From Bacteroidales bacterium (lineage in GTDB: Bacteria > Bacteroidota > Bacteroidia > Bacteroidales > Marinilabiliaceae), in contig CAAFWU010000007.1 of the NCBI GenBank assembly GCA_900766825.1, positions 1-64,000 on the forward strand: a stretch of DNA of 64,000 nt, given 5' to 3'. Positions 8,424-16,583 of this stretch are shown piece by piece; position 1 is the stretch's first letter; each line of letters starts with the position of its first letter. The position numbers were made by a program, and so were the translations under genes. The notes below the pieces were generated by a model, which searched no databases, was not told the origin of the DNA, and worked only from the letters and a program-made list of their open reading frames with translations.

Positions 8424-9335
8424 TTACTCTACTATGAACTGCCTAACTGCATTGACGCGAGCAATGATTTCTTTAACCTGCTCGGGCGAGATCTGAACGT
8501 GAGTAATCTCGTTCTGCTCAATGATGAGCATGCCGTCCACCTCACGTGTCTGGGGTTCGCCGAACTCGGTTACGATCTTTACATCATCGTAGACCTTCTT
8601 GACATCGTCGATGAGCGAAACCAATTTTTGGAAGTTAGCATCGTTACGACTATAGTTGTTCAAGATGATGAGCAAGATATTAACAATATCTTTCTGTTCA
8701 CCAAGGCGATTGATGAGCTCAGGGTCATTGGTCTGCTCAATGACGCGACCTGTGATGTAGATACCCTCGACCCATGCGCCAGCCACAATGGCAGTGGAGA
8801 CATTGGAGCGCTTCTGCTCACGAAGGTAACGATCCATCTGATTGAAACTTGAAACAGAGAGTTGCTTGAGTGAGTCCAGATTGGTATTGTTCTTGGCCAT
8901 GCGGCTCAAGGTGTTGAAGTCAACGAACTGACCAACGTTAAGACCATCGGACAACTCTTTTACAGCCAACAAGTAGTCTACAACCACACTATTCTTGTTG
9001 AATGTGTTGATGTAGCCCAAATCGGCCGAGTAGGCACCCAAGTTGACAGCACGTTTGAAGCTGGTGACGTAGTCCTTCATCTTCTCGGCAGAGTTCAGTG
9101 CGTTTTGGTCGAACTGGGCACCGCTCTTCATTATCTGGTTGGCCATTTCCACAGGCGACGAAATGTTCTGAATCATATCGTTCACCACATTCTCCGAAAG
9201 TTGGAGTGGTGCGCCTTGCAGACTGTCAGGAATTTCTTCAAAACTATTATTGTTGCTGCCACCACCTGCACACCCGAGGGTGAGCAAGCCAAACGAGAGG
9301 GCAACTACGCCTGCTATGTTCGTTTTCATTGACAT
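8424..9335 (-). CDS. lipoprotein of unknown function, copy A
   Basis: A 303-residue protein counted from ATG 9335 (ATG 9329 is equally possible); an open extension upstream to 9434 lacks signal-peptide character. The lipobox is 'LLTLGCAGGG', followed by an Asn/Ser/Gly linker and a mostly helical domain. Long segments are shared with copy B: 'SSPVEMANQI', 'SADLGYINTF', 'LSRMAKNNTNLDSLKQL', 'VDGMLIIEQNEITHV'. It is separated from the ABC exporter gene by 126 bases, in which I see no convincing -7 box, so readthrough from the exporter gene is plausible. Function unknown. Confidence 0.85.
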   Translation of the reverse strand: MSMKTNIAGVVALSFGLLTLGCAGGGSNNNSFEEIPDSLQGAPLQLSENVVNDMIQNISSPVEMANQIMKSGAQFDQNALNSAEKMKDYVTSFKRAVNLGAYSADLGYINTFNKNSVVVDYLLAVKELSDGLNVGQFVDFNTLSRMAKNNTNLDSLKQLSVSSFNQMDRYLREQKRSNVSTAIVAGAWVEGIYITGRVIEQTNDPELINRLGEQKDIVNILLIILNNYSRNDANFQKLVSLIDDVKKVYDDVKIVTEFGEPQTREVDGMLIIEQNEITHVQISPEQVKEIIARVNAVRQFIVE

Positions 9336-9461
9336 ATCTCTATTATGTGCTTGTGTTTTAAATTCTTGTCTTTGTACATTGTTATCGATGGATCTACGCA
9401 ATGTATGGGGTGGGGTATGGGCATAGACCAACAACTTGTCTGACTCAACTTTTATGCCATT

Positions 9462-12400
9462 TTAGGCTTCAGCCTTCTTTTCTTCAGCCTTCTTAGCCTC
9501 TTTGTTTTCTTCCTTCTTGGCTTTGTTAGCAGCCTTGGCTTCGCGTCTCTTACGGGCGTTCTCAGCCATACGCTGCCTTAGGGCATCGATTTTGTTGGTC
9601 AAGGGAGACAAACGTTTCTTGAAGTCGATGTCGCCCAACATCTCGAAGCAACGGCGAACCACATCGTAGTAGAGCAAACCATAGAGGAAAGCAGATATCA
9701 ACCAAACGCTCAGGATGTTGAACCAGAGGGTTTCGATGTATGTGCCAAAGAAGTATTTGTAGGGCGCAAAGAAGTGGCTGCGGAAAGGCAGCAGACCTTC
9801 GGGCTCAGGAATCTGATAGATGGGGTCCTTGATCTGAATGAGCCTATCGCCATCGCGCAGGATCTTGCTCTTATCGAAGGTCTTGGTCACAACATCCGAA
9901 ACGGACTCGTTATAGAAGTCGTTCTTTAGGGCATTGTAGATGTCGCGCTGATTCTCAAGATAGTAATTAATCTTGCGTTCGCGTTTTGAGTTGGCCTCCA
10001 TAAACTGCGCCTGGTAGAACTTATCCAGCGACTCTATATACTCAAGAGCCTGCTGATAGACCTCGTTGTTGAAATCGTCGGCATTTATCTTATCCAAGCA
10101 GCCGAAGTTGATGGTGGGCTGGCGACGTGTCTCTTTGCCAAGTTCGTTAGCAACTAGAGCTAGATCGACCAGATATTGCTTGTCATCAAACTTCTGAGCC
10201 AAATATGCTTGATGAGCATCTTCTAACACATCCTTTATCTTGGGGAGGTAGTAGACTGTCTTAAAGTCCGCCTGATGCTCCATGAGCTCATCGTCGAAGA
10301 ATACCTTTTCGAACTTATTGTTCTTGTACTGCCAAACAATGAGACCCTCGTAGGCATAGCGCGCAGGAATAATCTCGGCTAAGAGGGGCACTTTGTCCAC
10401 GGCCGAAATGTCTTTATTCAACTTATCGAAGGTGAACATGGCGCCGCCCAACACCATCTGAGGAATCATGATAAGAGGAATCATGATGTAGATGGTCACG
10501 ATGGAGTTGAAGGTCGAAGATATGATAAGACCCAAAATGTTGGACGATACCGACACAGAGAATAGCATGAGCCAGAACTCGAAGTTCATGCCTTGGAAAG
10601 AGATCTCGGCGTTGCCCACAACCACAAAGAGGAGCATCTGGATGGCCGAGAGACCCATGAGGATGAAGATCTTAGACATCAAGTAGGCGGAGCGACTAAG
10701 GTTGAGGAACCGTTCTCGCTTCAGAATCTTGGCGTCCTTAAAAATTTCCTCGGCACTGACGATGAGACCAAAGAAGATGGCCACCACAGTGCCCATGAAG
10801 ATGTAGATGGGAATGTTGGCATTCTCGCGAAAGATGTAGACGTCCGAATCGGGGTCCACAATATAGCGGATCAGATAGGCCAGCACAAAACCCAGAATTG
10901 GAGCCTCGAGGATGTTGAGTGCAATGTACTGAGTGTTGCTAATCTTGGCCCAAAAATCGCGCTGGGTATAGATCCAGAACTGCTTGAACCAGCCTGGGAT
11001 GTCGAGAGACTTAGGTGGCTTTTCGGTTACAGTTTGCACCTGAGGCACCTTGGGCAGAATCTTCTCGTTGTATATCTTGTTCCAGTCCTCGGCACTTTTC
11101 TTGCGTCGGCTGGTAGTGTTGCCATACTCATCCTTCTCGCTTGCGTCCAGAATGTTGAACACCAATTCGGGGTTTACGTTACCGCAAGTTGGGCACTGAC
11201 CCAAGTCGGCATTCGTTTGGTTGTCCTCGCGCTTGAAGTGAATGATGGACTCGGTGGGGTTGCCATAATATACGGGGTAGCCGCCCGTGTCCAGAATGAA
11301 CATTTTGTCGAACATCTTGTAGATATCCGACGAGGGTTGGTGGATGACCACAAAGACGAGTTTGCCTTTTAGAGCCAACTCACGCAACAGGTTCATGACG
11401 TTCTCGGAGTCGCGGCTGGAGAGACCCGATGTAGGCTCGTCTACAAAGAGGATGCCAGGCTCGCGAATAAGTTCCAAGGCAATGTTCAACCTCTTGCGCT
11501 GACCGCCAGAGATCATCTTATTCAGTGGCGAACCCACTTGCAGGTCTTTGCGCTCGTAGAGACCCAAATCCTTGAGTGTTTTCTCCACCTTGGCGTCTAT
11601 CTCGGCCTCGCTCAAGCCCTTGAAACAGAGCTTTGCACTGTAATAGAGGTTCTGGTAGACGGTGAGTTCCTCAATGAGCAAATCGTCTTGAGGGATGAGA
11701 CCAATGACGCCCTCGAGTTCCTCCTTTTGTGTGTGGAGGTTGAGGCCGTTGATGAGAACCTCGCCTTTCCAAGGGGCCTCGTTGCCACAGAGCACATTGA
11801 GCAAGGTTGTCTTGCCCGCGCCGCTGGCTCCCATGATGCCAACGAGTTTGCCTTGCTCTTCGGCCATGTTGACATCTCGGAGACCGATGCCGCCTGTCTT
11901 GAAGCGGAACCAGAGGTGGTTGACCTCGAAGGAGATTTTCTGAACATTGGTCTCGCGGGTGAGGCGAGCGGCGATGTCAGTATAGTAGAGCAGACCGCGA
12001 GGGGTCTTTACGAAACTGCCGCTTGGCAGAGGATAAATGGTGCCTGGGTTTACGGTGAGACCATTGATGGAGACCTCCTTAGAGCCCTCGTACTTAAGGA
12101 AGTAGAGGTTGGCACTGCCAATACGGAGTATTGCCAAATAGCCCTCGAGGGTGTTGTCCACAATGTGGCATGCATGAACGTAGGCATCGTCGGCCGACTC
12201 ATCGGCAATAAGGAAATCGGCTTTGTCCAGAACTGGGCAGATGCCAATGAGTTCGCTCTCTGGTTTTTGTTTGGGCAGCGAGGTGTTACAGAAGAGTTTG
12301 ATGTTATCTATCTCATCCTTGGCGAGGGTGAAGATTTCGCCGGCAGACTTAATAACCTCCTCACGGAGTTTGATGATGTTGTCGGCCAATTCCTCGACGT

Positions 12401-12806
12401 CGAGTTCCTCACACTCTTTTTTGCTCTTGCCCTTCCAGGCTTTGACAGCTACTTTCTTACCGTTGCCAGCGTAAGCTTTGTCATAGACGCGCTCCATTTC
12501 AAAGAGTCGCACAAGCACGACCACCTTCTGTTCTTTGCTGAGGGCCTTGTTGGCAGCTCGGCAAATCTTGATGGTCTTCATCGAGTCCTTCATGTCGACC
12601 ACGATGCGCCCAGCTGTTTCGTCAAACTGGGCTCGCTCGGCGGCCTTCTCTTTGAATTTCTCGAGGTACTCTTCCACCTTGGCGGACGCAATTTGGTCAC
12701 TCAGGAACTTCCTTACGAAGTCCATCTCAACCTCGCTAGCTCCGCCTCCCTGCTTGGCCAAGATGCCAAATAGGTTCATCAGGTGTTCTAGTATCTCCTC
12801 ACTCAT
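9462..12806 (-). CDS. ABCG-type exporter with long N-terminal regulatory region
   Basis: A 1114-residue fused ATPase-permease. The first 60 or so residues resemble TerB-like helical domains. Residues of about 190-290 form a beta-rich region that could be FHA-like (inference). The nucleotide-binding domain follows, with Walker A 'GASGAGKTT' (326-334), signature 'SGGQRKRLNIAL' (433-444) and Walker B 'FVDEPTSGL' (454-462), which is the ABCG/White sequence type. After it comes a single CxxC (Cys538, Cys541), then six or so membrane segments of an ABC2-type permease interrupted by a large charged soluble insert, and a lysine/glutamate-rich C-terminal tail. ABCG half-transporters export lipids or hydrophobic molecules, but the substrate here is unknown. 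It lies between siaBC upstream and the duplicated lipoprotein genes downstream on the same strand. Confidence 0.9.
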   Translation of the reverse strand: MSEEILEHLMNLFGILAKQGGGASEVEMDFVRKFLSDQIASAKVEEYLEKFKEKAAERAQFDETAGRIVVDMKDSMKTIKICRAANKALSKEQKVVVLVRLFEMERVYDKAYAGNGKKVAVKAWKGKSKKECEELDVEELADNIIKLREEVIKSAGEIFTLAKDEIDNIKLFCNTSLPKQKPESELIGICPVLDKADFLIADESADDAYVHACHIVDNTLEGYLAILRIGSANLYFLKYEGSKEVSINGLTVNPGTIYPLPSGSFVKTPRGLLYYTDIAARLTRETNVQKISFEVNHLWFRFKTGGIGLRDVNMAEEQGKLVGIMGASGAGKTTLLNVLCGNEAPWKGEVLINGLNLHTQKEELEGVIGLIPQDDLLIEELTVYQNLYYSAKLCFKGLSEAEIDAKVEKTLKDLGLYERKDLQVGSPLNKMISGGQRKRLNIALELIREPGILFVDEPTSGLSSRDSENVMNLLRELALKGKLVFVVIHQPSSDIYKMFDKMFILDTGGYPVYYGNPTESIIHFKREDNQTNADLGQCPTCGNVNPELVFNILDASEKDEYGNTTSRRKKSAEDWNKIYNEKILPKVPQVQTVTEKPPKSLDIPGWFKQFWIYTQRDFWAKISNTQYIALNILEAPILGFVLAYLIRYIVDPDSDVYIFRENANIPIYIFMGTVVAIFFGLIVSAEEIFKDAKILKRERFLNLSRSAYLMSKIFILMGLSAIQMLLFVVVGNAEISFQGMNFEFWLMLFSVSVSSNILGLIISSTFNSIVTIYIMIPLIMIPQMVLGGAMFTFDKLNKDISAVDKVPLLAEIIPARYAYEGLIVWQYKNNKFEKVFFDDELMEHQADFKTVYYLPKIKDVLEDAHQAYLAQKFDDKQYLVDLALVANELGKETRRQPTINFGCLDKINADDFNNEVYQQALEYIESLDKFYQAQFMEANSKRERKINYYLENQRDIYNALKNDFYNESVSDVVTKTFDKSKILRDGDRLIQIKDPIYQIPEPEGLLPFRSHFFAPYKYFFGTYIETLWFNILSVWLISAFLYGLLYYDVVRRCFEMLGDIDFKKRLSPLTNKIDALRQRMAENARKRREAKAANKAKKEENKEAKKAEEKKAEA

Positions 12807-12969
12807 CGGGTGCTATTCTTTTCGTTGGCAACTCTGCTTACCTCCTTGGCCTCAATGTGTTGCTTCACATGGCTCTATAAAGGAGACCATGAGGCTTTGG
12901 CAGGCACAGGTTTGCATTAGTATATATTGGGAGCCGTTGCAAAAACTCAAATACGAAAGTCAATCAGTT

Positions 12970-13014
12970 AAAAATGTGGGGGAAGCATTGGCATCCAACA
13001 TCATTCCCCCGCAT
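12970..13014 (-). terminator. hairpin with U-tract between siaC and the exporter gene
   Basis: The stem is 12974-12984 with 13004-13014 (one mismatch outside a 7-bp GC-rich core) and the loop is 19 bases. On the - strand it is followed by TTTTT. It sits 90 bases after siaC and 165 bases before the exporter start, so it could partly terminate siaBC transcription or act as an attenuator for the exporter. Confidence 0.5.
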
Positions 13015-13103
13015 TGTTGCTTTGGTGCTCAGTCACACAAAGGTGGGGAGACCTAAGGTCAGAAGCCCAACCGTCTGGGTGCCTTGAGACGAGCTATGTA
13101 TTT

Positions 13104-13472
13104 TTAGTACTTGATGAACTCGAACTGAACGTCGTCCACAATCTCTTCGTACTCTTTGCCAGCGTCTTCGATGTCCTCCTCGTCCTCGTGAGAGTACCAT
13201 TTGATGGTCACCTTGTCGTTGATAGCCGAGAATTTGAGGAGAATGTCCATGAGCTGCTTAGAGGACGCAGTGTTGAAATACTCCAACTTGAAGCAAACAT
13301 CGATGTGGTCGTTGGGGTCGGCAATGTACTCGTCGAGCCACTCCATAACGGGTTTGTAGAAAGTGGCAACGTCTTCAGGCAGCGAGCGACCTGAGAATTC
13401 GATGATGCCAGCAGCTTTGTCCATCTTAACGGTTGGGGTGTCGTCAGTTCCCTTGATATCCAATACGTCCAT
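13104..13472 (-). CDS. siaC: SiaC family regulatory phosphoprotein (DUF1987)
   Basis: A 122-residue cytosolic protein of the DUF1987/SiaC family. In Pseudomonas aeruginosa, SiaC is phosphorylated by SiaB on Thr68 and, when unphosphorylated, binds the diguanylate cyclase SiaD. The present protein has 'LEYFNTASSK' with the threonine also at position 68, so the phosphosite is conserved. The fold resembles anti-sigma-factor antagonists (STAS-like). It lies 31 bases downstream of siaB, clearly co-transcribed. Neither a SiaA phosphatase nor a GGDEF protein is in the window, so the partner of unphosphorylated SiaC here is open. The neighbouring exporter with its long cytosolic N-terminus is a candidate (inference). 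Confidence 0.9.
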   Translation of the reverse strand: MDVLDIKGTDDTPTVKMDKAAGIIEFSGRSLPEDVATFYKPVMEWLDEYIADPNDHIDVCFKLEYFNTASSKQLMDILLKFSAINDKVTIKWYSHEDEEDIEDAGKEYEEIVDDVQFEFIKY

Positions 13473-13503
13473 TGTAAGTATCTATCTTTAAAAAGCTTGG
13501 TGA

Positions 13504-14076
13504 TTAGTTTCTTGAGATGGTAGTGATGATGATGAAGAAGCAGAACTCATCGTTGAGGTCCTTGAACTGGTAGTCGATTTTGTTGCCGCTCTTCTTTGCT
13601 ATGTCGATGAAGCCGAGTCCCGCACCACCTTTTTCTGAGAGTTTACCTCCGAGGATTTGCTGTTTGTAGAGAGCGGAGAGACCCTCTTTGTCGAGGCTGT
13701 TGATTTTTTCCAACGAAGCTTCGAGACCAGCTTTTTTCTCGCGCTTGACTACATTGCCAGTGATGACGTTGTAGCTTGTTTCGCCATGGCTCACGAGCAC
13801 AATGCCTCGGCGTTCTTCGTCCTCGTCACCCGTCATGGGGTCGGCATGCTTGCTTATGTTTTGCAAACACTCCACCATAACGTTGAAGACTTTGCGTTGC
13901 ACTTGGCTTGTCTCCTCGTTTTTCACCATATTTTTCTCGGTGAGTGCCGTAAAAGTCTTGGTGATTTCTTGTGTCACCACACCCTCATAAACCAAGTTGA
14001 TCTCATTGGCCTGCATGGTGTGGTATAGCTGGTAGGCGAACTCCAAAAAGTCTTGGTTGGCTCCAATTTTAGTCAT
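13504..14076 (-). CDS. siaB: SiaB family protein kinase (DUF6272)
   Basis: 190 residues from ATG 14076, chosen because the open frame further upstream has no coding character and family members begin near 'MTKIGANQDFLEFAYQLY'. It is a GHKL-like serine/threonine kinase fold: N-box 'ECLQNISKHA' with Glu69 and Asn73, and glycine box 'GGAGLG' at 150-155. In the known SiaABC module this kinase phosphorylates SiaC. It is the first gene of the siaB-siaC-exporter block. A hairpin in the leader (14123-14131 with 14144-14152) and a weak -7-like TATCTTTA (14287-14280 on the - strand) lie upstream. Confidence 0.87.
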   Translation of the reverse strand: MTKIGANQDFLEFAYQLYHTMQANEINLVYEGVVTQEITKTFTALTEKNMVKNEETSQVQRKVFNVMVECLQNISKHADPMTGDEDEERRGIVLVSHGETSYNVITGNVVKREKKAGLEASLEKINSLDKEGLSALYKQQILGGKLSEKGGAGLGFIDIAKKSGNKIDYQFKDLNDEFCFFIIITTISRN

Positions 14077-15296
14077 AGTGTCGCTTTCTAATACGTTCCT
14101 AATCAAGGCGTTTGCTAGCTGTAATCGCAACCCATGCTTTATTGTTGCGATTGGGTTAGACTTGATTGCAAGGCATTGTGCATTGCAAAATTGCAGCATC
14201 TGAGGTGTTCGATTTTACACCAGCCACCCGCAGATGTTCGGCTTGTGGAATGTTTGCACAGTTGTATGCATGCAATGTGTAAAGATAACACAATAATTCT
14301 AATTTTTACTCCACACGCTGCCTGCTTCTACGAAAAATATTTATAGTTGTTTAGTTTTTCAGATTACATTTAGCTTTTTTCGCAATTTAGGTTAACAGGA
14401 AATATGGAACAGCAATAAGAGAATTGAAATGAAGGAATAAACAAAATCATGTGTTGAGAGGATGTTATTGATTGAATTATCAAGGTCAGCTGTTATAAAT
14501 AATAGGGTAGGGGGGGACGAATCAGAGGGACGTACAGAGAATGAGAATAGTCGACAAAATCACTAAATGACTTTGCCGACTATTAACATAGATTCGTTTT
14601 CACAAAGGATATGATATGTAGACATTGCCTCCTAAGTTACTTGATGTGAGTTGGAGACTCCGCCTTTGGTTCAGGTTTTTAGTCTTATGTCCCCACCATA
14701 TTGTTTTCAATTGGTGGGCAAAGTAATGCGCCACCTCTCTATTTCATACATATTCTACTAAAGAGGTGGCGCCAATCTTTTGGGGCTGTTCTTGTGCCCG
14801 ATGTAATTCATACGACTCTCGAGAGCCGTCAACAATCAGGCATCAGTTCGCTTACTGTTTGTTTTCTCGTCTCTTAGTGTGATGATAGGACAGTGTGTCT
14901 CATCTGGTCACATGCCTCGCGTGTCATGGGTTGGTTGATTGTCTCCCGTTGATAAGTTGAGGCTATATCTTTACTCAGTCTGCTTTTTTTCATCTGAGTG
15001 GCTTACATAAGACAGAGAGCCTTGAATGTGGCGTGCGGAAGCTTCCTATTAAAATCTCCTTGGCAGGAAGAATATTTGCTTCTGCACGACAAACTTATAT
15101 TAACTCATTTTGTGCCGAAAACGTTTGTGTCATCTTTTGACGAATGACACATTTTATTTGATAAGTGGCACATTAGGCCGTTGACTAATTGACGAGATGC
15201 ACCTAATTCTGACATTAATGTTCAAATAATTAGAGCAAGATAACTGACTTGCAGAACAGTTGTTAGCTGTTTTTACAATGAGCAGAAGTGGAAGTC
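14077..15296. other. 1.2 kb intergenic region with several hairpins, no gene recognised
   Basis: No convincing reading frame is seen on either strand. Inverted repeats are 14123-14131/14144-14152 (9 bp, siaB leader), 14546-14558/14572-14584 (13 bp, one mismatch), 14728-14738/14762-14772 (11 bp, perfect, GC-rich, then a T-run on the + strand) and 15126-15133/15144-15151 (8 bp). The 14728-14778 element has the look of a + strand terminator although no + strand gene ends nearby, so an unannotated small RNA is possible. I found no tRNA, RNase P, tmRNA or SRP RNA signature. Confidence 0.6.
14728..14780 (+). terminator. orphan terminator-like hairpin
   Basis: A perfect 11-bp GC-rich stem (14728-14738 with 14762-14772) and 23-base loop are followed on the + strand by caatctttt. 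No gene reads into it from the left on the + strand. Confidence 0.45.
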
Positions 15297-15337
15297 AAAA
15301 AAGTCTCCGCCACATCTGGAGACGCAGCGGAGACTTT
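15292..15337 (-). terminator. intrinsic terminator of the leuD-leuA2-leuB operon
   Basis: A perfect 11-bp stem (15300-15310 with 15327-15337) encloses a 16-base loop and is followed on the - strand by a run of six T. It lies 80 bases past the leuB stop codon. Confidence 0.9.
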
Positions 15338-15416
15338 GTGAGGTTCAATCATTTGTCACCTATAATCAAGAATTAATGCTCTTGATTTTAGGGACCCTAA
15401 TAGTTGAAGAGTTAGC

Positions 15417-16475
15417 TTAGATGTTGGCAGCAACCCAATCGCCCACCTCGCTTGTAGAGTGAGCAGTGCCGTTGCCAGCGAGGTCCTCGGTAACGAAGCC
15501 ACTCTCGATGCTCTTGGTCACGGCATTGCGGATGGCTTTGCCCTCCTCCATGAGGCCGAAGGCGTACTCGAACATCATGGCAGCGGAGAGGATGGTGGCC
15601 AAGGGGTTGGCAATATTCTTGCCCGCAGCCTGAGGATAAGAGCCATGGATGGGCTCGAAGAGGCTTGTATGGAGGCCGATGGAGGCAGAGGCGAGAAGAC
15701 CCATGGAACCAGCGATGACGCTGGCCTCGTCGGTTAGGATGTCGCCAAAGGTATTCTCGGTAACCAGAACGTCGAAGAACTTAGGCATGGTCACGATTTT
15801 CATGGCTGCGTTGTCCACAAACATGTAGTCGGTCTGCACATCGGGGAACTTAGGTGCCATTTCCTGAGCCACCTCGCGCCAGAGGCGGCTGCTCTCCAGA
15901 ACGTTGGCCTTGTCTACAACGGTGAGGTGCTTACGACGACGCTGTGCGTACTCGAAGGCGAGTTTGAGGATGCGCTCAACCTCGTTGCGGCTGTAGATGT
16001 TGGTATCGAAGGCGGTGTTGCCATTGTCTCGGCGACCTTTCTCGCCAAAGTACATGCCACCAGTGAGCTCGCGTACGCAGAGGAACTCAGCGCCCTCAAC
16101 GAGTTCGCGCTTCAGAGGGCTCTTGTCGATGAGGCTGCTGTAGGTCTCCATGGGGCGGAGGTTGGCGTAGAGACCGAGTTGCTTACGCATGGCCAACAGA
16201 CCGTTCTCGGGGCGGACCTTGGCGGTTGGGTTATTGTCGAAACGAGGGTCGCCAACAGCACCAAAGAGAACGGCATCGCTCTTCATGCAAATCTGGAAAG
16301 TCTCTTCGGGGAAAGGATCGCCAGTGGCATCGATGGCGCAAGCACCAACAAGACCTTTGGTAAAGGTGGCTTCATGACCGAATTTCTTGCATACAGCGTT
16401 GACGGCCTTGACAGCCTGCTCAACAACCTCGGGGCCTATGCCGTCGCCGGGGAGAAGTGCGATGTTGAATTTCAT
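15417..16475 (-). CDS. leuB: 3-isopropylmalate dehydrogenase
   Basis: 352 residues, normal family length. It oxidises and decarboxylates 3-isopropylmalate with NAD+ to 2-oxoisocaproate, the last leucine-specific step before transamination. Visible signatures are 'LLPGDGIGPEVV' at the N-terminus, 'FGAVGDPRFD', the substrate-binding arginines in 'LRPMETYSS' and 'CVRELTGGMYFGEKG', and the cofactor and metal region 'NTFGDILTDEASVIAGSMGLL' followed by 'EPIHGSYPQAAGKNIANP'. It is the last gene of the leuD-leuA2-leuB block (108 bases after the synthase-like gene), closed by the terminator at 15292-15337. Confidence 0.97.
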   Translation of the reverse strand: MKFNIALLPGDGIGPEVVEQAVKAVNAVCKKFGHEATFTKGLVGACAIDATGDPFPEETFQICMKSDAVLFGAVGDPRFDNNPTAKVRPENGLLAMRKQLGLYANLRPMETYSSLIDKSPLKRELVEGAEFLCVRELTGGMYFGEKGRRDNGNTAFDTNIYSRNEVERILKLAFEYAQRRRKHLTVVDKANVLESSRLWREVAQEMAPKFPDVQTDYMFVDNAAMKIVTMPKFFDVLVTENTFGDILTDEASVIAGSMGLLASASIGLHTSLFEPIHGSYPQAAGKNIANPLATILSAAMMFEYAFGLMEEGKAIRNAVTKSIESGFVTEDLAGNGTAHSTSEVGDWVAANI

Positions 16476-16583
16476 CTTGTTTAGGAAATTGTGTTTTGTT
16501 TATAGGGTTGGTGGGCTCGGGGACTCGGCGTGATGTTGCTTTGGTCGATGAGCCCAACTGTTTATTATGCAGCGAGGGGCTAA

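Noticed and set aside
14200..14240. tRNA T-arm-like gttcgatt
   Set aside because: The surrounding bases do not form acceptor, D or anticodon arms; it is a local hairpin only.
14134..14346. 70-codon frame upstream of siaB on the + strand
   Set aside because: Overlaps the siaB leader hairpin, cysteine-rich with random composition and no promoter. Not supported.
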